Assembly (NCBI GenBank): GCA_046538105.1 | Contig: JBKHJO010000024.1 | Coordinates: forward strand, 1 to 37,968 | Source of the DNA: JAWLEV01 sp046538105 | Lineage (GTDB): Bacteria > Chloroflexota > Anaerolineae > UBA1429 | Length of the DNA: 37,968 nucleotides | Direction of reading: 5' to 3' | In this document: positions 8,703 to 16,525 of the stretch, in pieces | Layout: the number at the start of each line of letters is the position of its first letter | How positions within the stretch are numbered: position 1 is the first letter of the stretch | Program-made: the position numbers and the translations under genes | The notes under the pieces: generated by a model | Told to the model about the DNA's origin: nothing | Databases searched by the model: none | The model's input: only the letters and a program-made list of their open reading frames with translations

Positions 8703-8730
8703 TTGCGTCAAAAAACATGTATGATATACT
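8703..8730 (+). promoter_or_regulatory. Putative promoter of mutS2
   Basis: TTGCGT (8703-8708), a 16-base spacer and TATACT (8725-8730) lie 48 bases before the mutS2 ATG. A weaker alternative (TTGGCA near 8738) lies closer to the gene. The 8530-8778 gap thus serves both divergent units; nothing else is seen in it. Confidence 0.5.
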
Positions 8731-8778
8731 GAATATTTGGCATTTTGTCCAAAGACTGCTTATAGGTAGTACACTTTT

Positions 8779-11172
8779 ATGGACGAACATTATCTTTCCA
8801 CCCTGGAATATTTCAAGATCATCGACCAACTGGCGGATCACACCTCCTTTTCGGCCAGCAGGGAGCAAGCGCTGGCCCTACGTCCCTCGACAGATGAAGG
8901 TGTGGTGCGTCGGCGCCTTGAGGAGACTACGGAGGCCAAGGCCCTCCTCTCGGAGCGCTCCGATATCACCGTCGGTGGAGTTCACGATGTGCGCCCGGTG
9001 GCAAAGCATGCGGCGCTGGATGCCACGTTGCAGCCGGAGGACCTGCTGGACGTACACAGCACGCTGGTCGGCGGCCGCCGGCTGCGCAGATTGCTCCTGC
9101 AACTCGAGGATGACTATCCCCTCCTGGCCAGTATCGCGATGCGCATAACGCCCCTCACCCACATCATTGAGGAGATCGAGCGCTGCCTGGACGAGGAGGG
9201 ACACGTGCTGGACAGCGCCAGCGCCGAGTTGGCGCGTATCCGCCGCGAGAGCGGCGTGGCCCGCGAGCGCCTGATAGATCGGCTTCAGAGTATCGTGAAT
9301 TCCAGCCAGAATGCCCCCTTTTTGCAGGAGCGTATCGTCACAGAACGCAACGGACGCTATGTGATCCCCCTCAAGGCGGAACACAAGGGGCGCATTCCCG
9401 GCATCGTCCACGACCAATCGGCCAGCGGGGCCACCCTCTTTATCGAGCCCCTGTCCACAGTGGCACTGAACAACCGCTGGCACGAACTGCAGTTGGCCGA
9501 AAAGCGCGAGGTGGAGCGTATTCTGGGGGAGTTGAGCGCCCTGGTGGGCCACGAGGCGGAGGCCATGGCCGAGAACGTGGCCGCCCTGGCCGAGATGGAC
9601 CTGATCCTGGCCAAGGCGCGCTACAGTTTTGCCCTCAAAGCAAGGCCCGCTGCGATCTCTACGGAAACGTGGCCCACGGCAGAGGCCGATGAGGAACAGG
9701 TACCGGGCGCCCATCCCCTGAACCTGATACGCGCGCGCCATCCCCTGCTGCCCGAGGAGACGGTGGTGCCCATCGACGTATACGCGGGTGGAAATTTCAT
9801 CGTTCTGGTGATCACCGGGCCCAATACGGGGGGCAAGACCGTGGCTCTGAAGACGGTGGGCTTGCTCTCGGCCATGTCCCAGGCAGGGATGCACATCCCG
9901 GTGGGCGATGGTTCCCGTCTGCCCGTCTTTACAGGGATCTATGCCGACATCGGTGACGAGCAAAGCATCGAGCAGAACCTGTCCACCTTTTCCTCGCACA
10001 TGAGCCACATCATCGACATCCTGCAGCGTGCCGACGACGGCTCCCTGGTGTTGTTGGACGAACTAGGGGCAGGGACGGATCCGGTGGAGGGGGCAGGGCT
10101 GGCTCAGGCCCTCATCAGCGCCTTTTTGGAGCGCCGCTGCCTGACCCTGTGCTCCTCACACTATTCCCGCCTGAAAATGTTCGCCTCGGCCACGCCGGGG
10201 GTGCAGAACGCCAGCGTAGAGTTCGATGCGGAGACCCTCTCCCCCACCTATCATCTGACCATCGGCCTACCTGGACGCAGCAACGCCTTTGCCATCGCCA
10301 AACAACTTGGCCTGGACGAGGCCATCATCGAAAAGGCGCGGGGATACCTCTCGCCCGAAGATCTGGAATCCGAGGCCCTGCTGACGCGCGCCAGGGAAGC
10401 CAGCGACGAGGCGGAGGAACTATATCGCGAGGCCCAGGAACGCCGGGCGCGGGTTCAGGCCATGGAGGAGAAACTGGAGGAACGCCTGGCTCAGATAGAA
10501 GAGGAGCGTCGAGAGGTGCTGGCGGAGGCCCGGGCCAAGGGGCGGGAGCGCCTGGCGCGACTGCGAGAGGAGATCCGCCGCCTGCGCAGCAAGTTGGCCG
10601 TAGAGGGCCCCGAGGCCCCGCCGGTCAAAGAGGCCTTTGAAGAGATCGAAAAGATGGAGGAAGAACTGACCCCCGAGCCGTCCAGGCCCGAACCCAGCGC
10701 GCCACAAAAAGCCATCCGGGTGGGTGATACGGTCTATGTGGAGAGCGTCGAGCAGACGGGGGAGGTGGCGCAAATCGACGATGAGGAGGCCGAGGTGCTC
10801 GTGGGCGGCCTCAAGTTGCGCACGCCGGTGAACACCCTGTCGCCGCGCTCTGGCACGCCCGAAAAGGTGGCAAAGGAGGAGCAGCGCCCGGCCATCCGCG
10901 TGCCCAGGGTGGAATCGCCGGGCATGGAACTCCACCTGCGGGGTCGCCGAGCCGAGGAGGTCAGGCCCATCCTGGACAAGTATCTGGACAACGCCTCCCT
11001 GGCCGGCCTGTCCTGGGTGCACATCATCCACGGCAAGGGGGAGGGCGTGCTCAAAAAAGTGGTGCGCGAGCAACTGGAGGATCATCCCCTGGTGGCCTCC
11101 TATCGCGGCGGCAAGATCTCTGAGGGGGGCGACGGCATGACGGTGGTGGAACTGGAGAACCTGTCCGAGTAG
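8779..11172 (+). CDS. mutS2: Endonuclease/recombination suppressor MutS2
   Basis: MutS2 is a MutS-family ATPase that acts on branched DNA and, in some bacteria, on collided ribosomes. The 797-residue protein has the family core and clamp, a Walker A (GPNTGGKTV, near residue 350), a Walker B (LVLLDELGAGTDP, near 425), a long charged coiled coil (about 535-640, rich in Glu, Arg and Ala) and a C-terminal Smr nuclease domain (ELHLRGRRAEEV near 717, then HGKGEGVLKK). The N-terminal mismatch-binding domain of MutS is absent, as expected. The ATG at 8779 has AGGT upstream. Its TAG stop lies inside the repeat at 11169-11238. Confidence 0.96.
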   Translation: MDEHYLSTLEYFKIIDQLADHTSFSASREQALALRPSTDEGVVRRRLEETTEAKALLSERSDITVGGVHDVRPVAKHAALDATLQPEDLLDVHSTLVGGRRLRRLLLQLEDDYPLLASIAMRITPLTHIIEEIERCLDEEGHVLDSASAELARIRRESGVARERLIDRLQSIVNSSQNAPFLQERIVTERNGRYVIPLKAEHKGRIPGIVHDQSASGATLFIEPLSTVALNNRWHELQLAEKREVERILGELSALVGHEAEAMAENVAALAEMDLILAKARYSFALKARPAAISTETWPTAEADEEQVPGAHPLNLIRARHPLLPEETVVPIDVYAGGNFIVLVITGPNTGGKTVALKTVGLLSAMSQAGMHIPVGDGSRLPVFTGIYADIGDEQSIEQNLSTFSSHMSHIIDILQRADDGSLVLLDELGAGTDPVEGAGLAQALISAFLERRCLTLCSSHYSRLKMFASATPGVQNASVEFDAETLSPTYHLTIGLPGRSNAFAIAKQLGLDEAIIEKARGYLSPEDLESEALLTRAREASDEAEELYREAQERRARVQAMEEKLEERLAQIEEERREVLAEARAKGRERLARLREEIRRLRSKLAVEGPEAPPVKEAFEEIEKMEEELTPEPSRPEPSAPQKAIRVGDTVYVESVEQTGEVAQIDDEEAEVLVGGLKLRTPVNTLSPRSGTPEKVAKEEQRPAIRVPRVESPGMELHLRGRRAEEVRPILDKYLDNASLAGLSWVHIIHGKGEGVLKKVVREQLEDHPLVASYRGGKISEGGDGMTVVELENLSE

Positions 11173-11238
11173 GGCGAAGCGTCTGCTTCCAATCGTCGCC
11201 ATCTGAGACCGACGACGAAGCAGACGCTTCGTCGCTAC
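11169..11238 (-). repeat. Double-hairpin repeat between convergent mutS2 and uvrC
   Basis: A 70-bp copy in minus orientation. The outer arms GAAGCGTCTGCTTC (11176-11189) and GAAGCAGACGCTTC (11217-11230) are perfect complements, and each arm can also fold on itself. The central GGTCTCA box lies at 11203-11209 on the minus strand. Its first bases contain the mutS2 stop (11170-11172) and its last the uvrC stop (11235-11237). It may serve as a two-way transcription end. Confidence 0.8.
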
Positions 11239-13082
11239 AAATACTCCCGCAACCGCTCGGCCACGGGGCGGGTCATGCTGGGGGCGGCGGCCAACTCCTC
11301 CACCGTGGCCTCGCGAACGCCCTCCAGGGAACCAAAGGTTTTTAGCAGGCTCTGGCGACGCACCGGGCCCACGCCGGGGATCTCTTCCAGGATAGAGTTC
11401 ATGCCCTTTTTGCGACGCAGTTTTCGATGGTAGTTTATGGCAAAGCGATGAGCCTCGTCGCGAATGCGCTGTAGCAGATAGAGCCCCTCCGAACGGCGCG
11501 GCAGTAGAATGGGCGCCGATCTACCAGGCACAAAGAGGGCCTCCTCCCGCTTGGCCAGGGCCGCCGTGGGGATGTGATCCACGCCCAACTCTTTCATCAC
11601 CTCTCGGGCGGCGTTCAACTGCCCCTTGCCCCCATCCAGGAGGACGAGATCGGGCATGATGGCCCAGCGGCTCTCCTTGCCCTCTTCCCGCTTTTTGGCC
11701 TGCGCCTCGTGGGCGCGCTTGAAGCGCCGCTGAAGCACCTCGGCCATGGCCGCATAGTCGTCGGGGCCATGCACCGTGCGCACGCGAAAACGCCGATAAT
11801 CCTGCTTGCTGGGCACCCCCTTGACAAAGACCACCCGACTTCCCGTGGTGGCCACGCCCTGGGTGTTAGAGATGTCGTAGCATTCGATACGCGTGGGGGG
11901 CTGCTCCAGATCCAGGGCCTCCTGGAGTTCTGCCAGGGCCTGGGTCTGCTTGTTGGTGTCAGCGTCCCACTCGGCGCGCACCTTTTTCAGCGTCTCCACG
12001 GCGTTCTCCACGGCCATGCGCATGACGTCCTTTTTCTCGCCCCGTTTTGGAACCCTGATCAGCACCCTGTCTCCCCGCTTGCGACGCAGCCAGCGCTGGA
12101 TCACGGCCAGTTCGTCCAGGTCATTCTGCACCAGGATCTCGGGAGGTACCTGGGCGGCCTCTTCGTAGAACTGTTTGACAAAGGAGGTCATGATCTCGGC
12201 GTCGTCCTCCTCGTCCGCCCCGGTGAGCAAAAAGTATTCGCGGCCGATGAGGCGGCCACCACGCACGAAAAAGACCTGCACGCAGGCCTCCCGCTCGTCG
12301 CGGGCAAAGGCGATGAAATCGTGATCCCGCAGATGGCCGGAGACGATGCGCTGCTGCTGGATAACGTGCTCGATGGCCGAGAGTTGATCGCGCAGATCGG
12401 CGGCGGTCTCGAAATCGAGGGTCTCGGCCGCATCCTCCATCCTGGTGCGCATCTCCTCGATGATCTGCTCCTGTTTGCCCTCTAAAAAGAGGCAGGCCCT
12501 CTCGATGGTCGCCCGGTATTCCTGGCGGTCCACGGCGCCTATGCAGGGACCTCCACAGCGATCGATATGGTAGTAGAGGCAGGGACGGCTGTCCTCCCCG
12601 GTGATCTCGCGGTCGCAGGTGCGATAGGGAAAGAGGCGGCGCAGCAGATCCAGACTCTGGCGCACGGCCCGGGAGGAGGTGAAAGGTCCAAAGTAGCGCG
12701 CCCCATCGCGCATCATCTTGCGCACCATATGGATGCGGGGGAAATCCTCCTGCAGGCTCACCTTGATATAGGGATAGCGCTTGTCGTCCTTGAGACGCAC
12801 GTTGTAGCGGGGCCGGTAGCGCTTGATCAACTGGCTCTCCAGGATCAGCGCCTCCAGTTCCGACTCGGTGACGATCCACTCCAGATCGTCGACCTCGCTC
12901 ACCAGGCGCCGCGTTTTGGCCGTGTGCGCGGCGGATTCCCGGAAATAGGAACGCACGCGGTCGCGCAGCACCACGGCCTTTCCCACATAGATCACGTCGT
13001 CGTTGGCATCCCGCATGAGATAGACACCCGGTTTCTGGGGGACGCCCGCCAGGCGCGCCTCGATATGTGTGCTCGCGTTCAT
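11235..13082 (-). CDS. uvrC: Excinuclease ABC subunit C (UvrC)
   Basis: UvrC makes both incisions in nucleotide excision repair after UvrA and UvrB find the lesion. The 615-residue protein has the GIY-YIG nuclease domain (GVYLMRD at 19, IYVGK at 31-35), a Cys-rich stretch (HIDRCGGPCIG, about 170-180), a UVR motif (about 205-245), the RNase H-like C-terminal nuclease (CYDISNTQG near 400, LLDGGKGQLNAA near 477) and a helix-hairpin-helix end (IPGVGPVRRQSLL near 563). I chose the ATG at 13082, giving MNASTHIEARLAG. The frame is open to 13199, but the added residues do not look like UvrC and lie in the repeat-rich gap. No clear SD is seen. Confidence 0.96.
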   Translation of the reverse strand: MNASTHIEARLAGVPQKPGVYLMRDANDDVIYVGKAVVLRDRVRSYFRESAAHTAKTRRLVSEVDDLEWIVTESELEALILESQLIKRYRPRYNVRLKDDKRYPYIKVSLQEDFPRIHMVRKMMRDGARYFGPFTSSRAVRQSLDLLRRLFPYRTCDREITGEDSRPCLYYHIDRCGGPCIGAVDRQEYRATIERACLFLEGKQEQIIEEMRTRMEDAAETLDFETAADLRDQLSAIEHVIQQQRIVSGHLRDHDFIAFARDEREACVQVFFVRGGRLIGREYFLLTGADEEDDAEIMTSFVKQFYEEAAQVPPEILVQNDLDELAVIQRWLRRKRGDRVLIRVPKRGEKKDVMRMAVENAVETLKKVRAEWDADTNKQTQALAELQEALDLEQPPTRIECYDISNTQGVATTGSRVVFVKGVPSKQDYRRFRVRTVHGPDDYAAMAEVLQRRFKRAHEAQAKKREEGKESRWAIMPDLVLLDGGKGQLNAAREVMKELGVDHIPTAALAKREEALFVPGRSAPILLPRRSEGLYLLQRIRDEAHRFAINYHRKLRRKKGMNSILEEIPGVGPVRRQSLLKTFGSLEGVREATVEELAAAPSMTRPVAERLREYL

Positions 13083-13215
13083 GACACCACCACGCCAAAC
13101 TCTCCTTGACCGATTACTGAACATTCCTATTATAATCGAGGAGAGGGGGGGAGGGCAATTTGGACAGCGATGCCCCGTCGTGAACAGGCAGTCGGGCAAA
13201 ACGCTTCGTATTGCC

Positions 13216-13313
13216 CGCTTGGCAAAGCAGACGCTTCACTCGTAGCGAGGAAGCGTTTGCTTTGTCGTAGGTCTCATACGACGATACGTTGGCAAAGTGG
13301 GCACTTCTCCAAC
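13216..13313 (+). repeat. Tandem copies (one partial, one full) of the double-hairpin repeat
   Basis: A right-end fragment (CTTGGCAAAGCAGACGCTTC, 13218-13237) is followed directly by a full-length degenerate copy that starts GTAGCGAGGAAGCG at 13242, contains GGTCTCA at 13270-13276 and runs to about 13313. At the join, AAAGCAGACGCTTC (13224-13237) and GAAGCGTTTGCTTT (13250-13263) form a 14-bp stem with one mismatch. A further hairpin (GGGCAA/TTGCCC, 13194-13216) lies just before it. The gap 13083-13440 holds no gene that I can support. Confidence 0.65.
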
Positions 13314-13350
13314 AACTATGTGCCGTTTTGTGGAGCAAAACTGCCAAGGG

Positions 13351-13398
13351 GGACGAGAAAATGCTTCGCATCTTCTCGTCCTCCCGCTTCGCTCTACA
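13351..13398. repeat. Hairpin with 13-bp stem, degenerate repeat end
   Basis: GGACGAGAAAATG (13351-13363) and CATCTTCTCGTCC (13369-13381) pair at 12 of 13 positions around a CTTCG loop. The following CGCTTCGCTCTAC resembles the right end of the double-hairpin repeat. It lies 60 bp past the stop of the alpha/beta hydrolase on the minus strand and could end that transcript, but there is no U tract. Confidence 0.55.
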
Positions 13399-13440
13399 TA
13401 GCCCCGCCATCACCCGATCCGCGACAAACTGCGGCGTCTT

Positions 13441-14244
13441 TTATGCCTCGCGCTGGGCGGCCAAAAAGTCCTGTATCGCCTCCATATAGGCCTCGAACTG
13501 AGAGCGGCGAATGTTGTGGCTGGCCCCCTCGATGTGTGCCAGTTCGGCCTGGGGCATCAACTCCAGGGCCTCCTGGGCCACCTCGGGCGCGACGATGGCG
13601 CCCTCCTCCGGGTCGCCCGTGATCAGCAGAGCGGGGCACGTTATCTTGCGCGCGATCTCCTGCCAGGCGAGAGGGATAGAAAGATCAAGTTCCTCGTGCT
13701 CACTGAACTGCATCTTGGCATCGGCCCAGGGTTGCACTTCGTCCTCATGCCAGTGGGGAGAGCGACGTCGGCAAAAGGCAACCCACTCCTCCCGGGTCTG
13801 GGGTTCTTCTCCCGGCTGTTCGGGAGACCTCTGATGCCAACGCTCCTGCGCCTCGGCATCGGCCCACCAGGGAACATCCTCGAGGATGATGTAACTCAAC
13901 AGATCAGGATAAAAGGCCGCCGTGCCCGCGGTGATGGCCGCACCCATCGAGTGCCCCATCATGCCAGGCCTGTCGAGGTCCAGCGCCTCGATGAGCCCCG
14001 CCGCGTCGTGAACCATCCCCTCGCTCTCTCCTCCCTCCGGGGCATCGTCCGAGAGGCCGTGCCCCCGCACATCGTACATGATCAGGTCGTAATCCTCTTC
14101 CAGGATCCTGGCCACCCGCGTCCAGCAGAGGCCGTTGTCCGAGTAGCCATGGACCATGACCAGGGGCGGTTTTTCGCCGCCCGTGCGCGTGTAGTGCAGT
14201 TTCAGGCCATTGACGATGACGTCACCGCTCTTCCAGTTGGACAT
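13441..14244 (-). CDS. Alpha/beta-fold hydrolase
   Basis: A 267-residue soluble hydrolase. It shows the oxyanion-side HGYS (32-35), DVRGHGLSDD, the nucleophile elbow GHSMG (97-101, Ser99), the acid in LLITGDPEEG (near 210) and the catalytic His in IEGASHNIR (near 244), so the triad is complete. Family members include esterases, epoxide or haloalkane hydrolases and C-C bond hydrolases; the substrate cannot be told. I chose the ATG at 14244, which has GGGAGG seven bases upstream, over an in-frame GTG two codons earlier that overlaps that SD. It has no signal peptide and appears monocistronic. Confidence 0.9.
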   Translation of the reverse strand: MSNWKSGDVIVNGLKLHYTRTGGEKPPLVMVHGYSDNGLCWTRVARILEEDYDLIMYDVRGHGLSDDAPEGGESEGMVHDAAGLIEALDLDRPGMMGHSMGAAITAGTAAFYPDLLSYIILEDVPWWADAEAQERWHQRSPEQPGEEPQTREEWVAFCRRRSPHWHEDEVQPWADAKMQFSEHEELDLSIPLAWQEIARKITCPALLITGDPEEGAIVAPEVAQEALELMPQAELAHIEGASHNIRRSQFEAYMEAIQDFLAAQREA

Positions 14245-14312
14245 GTGCACCTCCCAGCATTTTTCATCGCAATTCAGCGTATAGGTTACGGAGGCTATCT
14301 ATGCCGATGCCT

Positions 14313-14732
14313 TCAATCTAGATCGCGCTTGAGCCTTTCGATTCGCACGCGATCCCCAAGTTGCAAAAGTTCTGGATCGCCAGTAACCAGAACAGCACCC
14401 AGTTCATCGGCGGTGGCTGCAGCAAAGGCGTCCGCATAGGAAATAGTATAGTGGATCTTGAAATCGACGGCAGCGAACACCGCATCCTCAGTGGCAGGGA
14501 TCACGGTGAGAGGAAGGTTACGAAGCTGATCCAGCGTCTTCCATGCCTCGTCTTCGTCTTTAACCCTACCGATACGATAGATCACCTCGCCGAGATTGAT
14601 CACAGAGACGCATAGGTCGAGAGCGTTCTTTTGTGCACCGCTTAATAATTGTTTGACGCGGGAAGCAGCGGGTTCCTCAGCCTGTAGCAAGGCGAGAAAC
14701 GCCCAGGCATCAAGGACAAAGTGCTGCTTCAT
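14313..14732 (-). CDS. PIN-domain ribonuclease toxin (VapC-like)
   Basis: The toxin half of a type II toxin-antitoxin module. PIN-domain toxins are Mg-dependent RNases that cut tRNA, rRNA or mRNA. The 139-residue protein has the four acidic residues of the active site: Asp8 (VLDAWAFLALL), Glu49 (NLGEV), Asp101 (SYADAFAAATA) and Asp119 (VTGDPEL). I chose the ATG at 14732, which gives MKQHFVLDAW. The frame is open upstream, but that stretch overlaps the antitoxin gene and is not PIN-like. The start overlaps the antitoxin end by 23 bp, which fits translational coupling. Its RNA target is unknown. Confidence 0.9.
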   Translation of the reverse strand: MKQHFVLDAWAFLALLQAEEPAASRVKQLLSGAQKNALDLCVSVINLGEVIYRIGRVKDEDEAWKTLDQLRNLPLTVIPATEDAVFAAVDFKIHYTISYADAFAAATADELGAVLVTGDPELLQLGDRVRIERLKRDLD

Positions 14733-14961
14733 CCTCAATCTCCCGACGATGCTCTTCCTCCAGCGCGGTGAGGAAATCGGCATCGGCATATTTGCCATAC
14801 AAGGCATCCGCTGACGAGGGCCCCACTGGTTCCAAGATGATTCTTCCCCCCTCGGTCCGGACCTGAAATCGAGTACCCTTCCGCAGCCCAAGCAAATCTC
14901 GCACTGGTTTGGGAATAACCAATTGACCTTTAGAAGATAGTCTCGCCAACACGATCTCCAC
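14710..14961 (-). CDS. AbrB/MazE-type antitoxin
   Basis: A swapped-hairpin DNA-binding antitoxin. It has the AbrB signature ARLSSKGQLVIPKPVRDLLG near the N terminus and an acidic C-terminal tail (EEEHRREIEDEAAL) that would wrap the PIN toxin. There is no ATG at the right place. Possible starts are GTG at 14961, GTG at 14952 and TTG at 14949. The AAGGTGGAG at 14957-14965 fits the TTG best, so the protein is about 79-83 residues. The coordinates given use the first GTG. It precedes and overlaps the PIN toxin, and such antitoxins usually repress their own promoter. Confidence 0.88.
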   Translation of the reverse strand: MEIVLARLSSKGQLVIPKPVRDLLGLRKGTRFQVRTEGGRIILEPVGPSSADALYGKYADADFLTALEEEHRREIEDEAALCP

Positions 14962-14985
14962 CTTTATTCTTACATATCTACCTGT

Positions 14986-15014
14986 ATTGTAAGATAGGCA
15001 ACGGAAGGTGTCAA
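14986..15014 (-). promoter_or_regulatory. Promoter and possible operator of the toxin-antitoxin pair
   Basis: A perfect -35 TTGACA (15014-15009), a 17-base spacer and TACAAT (14991-14986) lie about 25 bases before the antitoxin start. TATCT (14975-14979) and AGATA (14992-14996) form a dyad across the -10 box, a plausible self-repression site. The rest of the 14962-15158 gap shows nothing else. Confidence 0.7.
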
Positions 15015-15158
15015 ACAAATCGCCTTTCGCGACCGGATATTTCTAGGAGAAGCCACACTAGCGCGAGGGTCACCTTGCCCAGCTCACCCCTCACGCATGG
15101 CGCTGTTCACGAGAATAACGCTGGCACCGGCTGCCCCGCCAAAGGCCGCCGCCCGACC

Positions 15159-16112
15159 TTACGCATCGGACGTGCGCCACTCGGGCGGTGAGGCGTCCAG
15201 GATCTCGCGGGCCACGCGGCGCCCCAGTTTGAGCACCTGGTCGATCTGCTCGGGGGTAAAGCGCTCCAGATCGAGGGGGATGGTTCTCCGGGGCCGAATG
15301 CAGACAATGGGGATGTAGCGCTTGCCGGCCAAGGGCCCCTCAGCAGGCGCCCCCCCACGGGCCAACACCATCTCGTTTATCTCGTGGAAACGCTTCAGAT
15401 CGTCGTTCACCAACTCGTTGACCACGATGGTCATGAGGCGCTGGCTGAGGGGGCGCAGGTCGCCCAGATCGAAACTCACGGCCCCCAGTTCTTGCGGATC
15501 ACAGACCACACACACCACACTGTCCGCCCCATCCTCACAGGCCCGATCGAGGGGTGCCACCTCGCGGATGCCGCCATCCACAAAGGGCTCGCCACCCACG
15601 CGCTTGATGGGCATGGTGATGGGTATGGCCGTGCTGGCTACGATGTAATCGAGGATGTTGGGGTCTTCTGGCGTGGCGTATCGCAGCCGGCCATCGGCCA
15701 CGTTCACGGCGCAGGCGCTGAACGCGACCGGGCTCTTGCGCAGGTTGTCCGCGTCCAGAACCTCCCTGACCAGGCGCTGCAGGGGTGTGGTATCGATCAG
15801 CCCGTCAAAGCGCGTACGAAAGACCTGCCAAAAGAGCTCAAAGGGGCTCCTCGCCCGGCCCACCTGGGAAAAGGAGGATACCTCGTTGCGCCAAAAGGCC
15901 TCCAGCTCGGCGCCGATGGCCGGCCAGTCGGGATCCTCTCCCCGTGCGGCCGCCCGACCGGCCCGCTCGGCCATAAAGCCCCCGTTGAGGCTGCCCACGG
16001 ACGTACCATAGATGGCATGGGGTACAAAGCCATCGGCAAGCAACTCCGCGACGGCTCCCGCCTGAAACGCCCCCTTGATGGAGCCACCACTGAGTACCAA
16101 GGCCCTTTTCAC
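15159..16112 (-). CDS. Patatin-like phospholipase
   Basis: A 317-residue acyl hydrolase with a Ser-Asp dyad. It has the oxyanion loop GGSIKG (9-14), the nucleophile GTSVG (Ser38) and the catalytic Asp179 in VDGG. I chose GTG at 16112 because GGGAGG lies seven bases upstream and the product then begins MKRALVLSGGSIKG, the normal start of the family. An ATG at 16262 with GGAGGAG upstream is also in frame and would add 50 residues that include a hydrophobic stretch (MAFCALLRYLAAVAGHAV). If that start is used, the protein may be membrane-attached. It is monocistronic. The substrate (phospholipid or other ester) is unknown. Confidence 0.9.
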   Translation of the reverse strand: MKRALVLSGGSIKGAFQAGAVAELLADGFVPHAIYGTSVGSLNGGFMAERAGRAAARGEDPDWPAIGAELEAFWRNEVSSFSQVGRARSPFELFWQVFRTRFDGLIDTTPLQRLVREVLDADNLRKSPVAFSACAVNVADGRLRYATPEDPNILDYIVASTAIPITMPIKRVGGEPFVDGGIREVAPLDRACEDGADSVVCVVCDPQELGAVSFDLGDLRPLSQRLMTIVVNELVNDDLKRFHEINEMVLARGGAPAEGPLAGKRYIPIVCIRPRRTIPLDLERFTPEQIDQVLKLGRRVAREILDASPPEWRTSDA

Positions 16113-16455
16113 GGCACACCTCCCGGAATCCTCGTCCCTCACGTCTCCCTCGCCGCCGCCCAACCATTCCTCCACTGCGTGCCCCGCCACGGCCGCCAGA
16201 TATCTGAGGAGCGCGCAAAATGCCATCTTGTAAGAAACCCTCCCATCGACGTTTATCTCCATTCTCTGATCTCCTCCGCCTTTTGTCAAACCGCCCCCGC
16301 CGTACCCGCGCCCCTCTCACCACATACGCCCCACGGGCTGGACCAGCATCGCTTTTCCTCTCCTGGAGCATACCCCATCTGTAGGCGAAAAAGTGTAACC
16401 TTTTATCCGTTCTGGTGTCTAATAATGATAAAGGGTTCTAAAGCCATGATATAGG

Positions 16456-16485
16456 ATACGTCTCGCGTATGCGAGTTGACATACG
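16456..16485 (+). promoter_or_regulatory. Overlapping dyads upstream of the radical SAM gene
   Basis: Three mutually exclusive pairings overlap: ATACG/CGTAT (16456-16460 with 16466-16470), CTCGC/GCGAG (16462-16466 with 16471-16475) and CGTATG/CATACG (16466-16471 with 16480-16485). The last spans a TTGACA at 16476-16481. This could be an operator or a small RNA switch. The rest of the 16113-16525 gap shows no gene that I can support. Confidence 0.35.
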
Positions 16486-16525
16486 GAAACGGCTCATCAG
16501 TGAAGTGATAAAGGAGAGTGATTAG

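Noticed and set aside
8605..8868. 87-residue minus-strand frame between hypA and mutS2
   Set aside because: It overlaps the mutS2 start and promoter, has no SD and no family resemblance.
13114..13413. 99-residue minus-strand frame in the uvrC-hydrolase gap
   Set aside because: It runs through the tandem repeat copies and hairpins; its composition looks non-coding.
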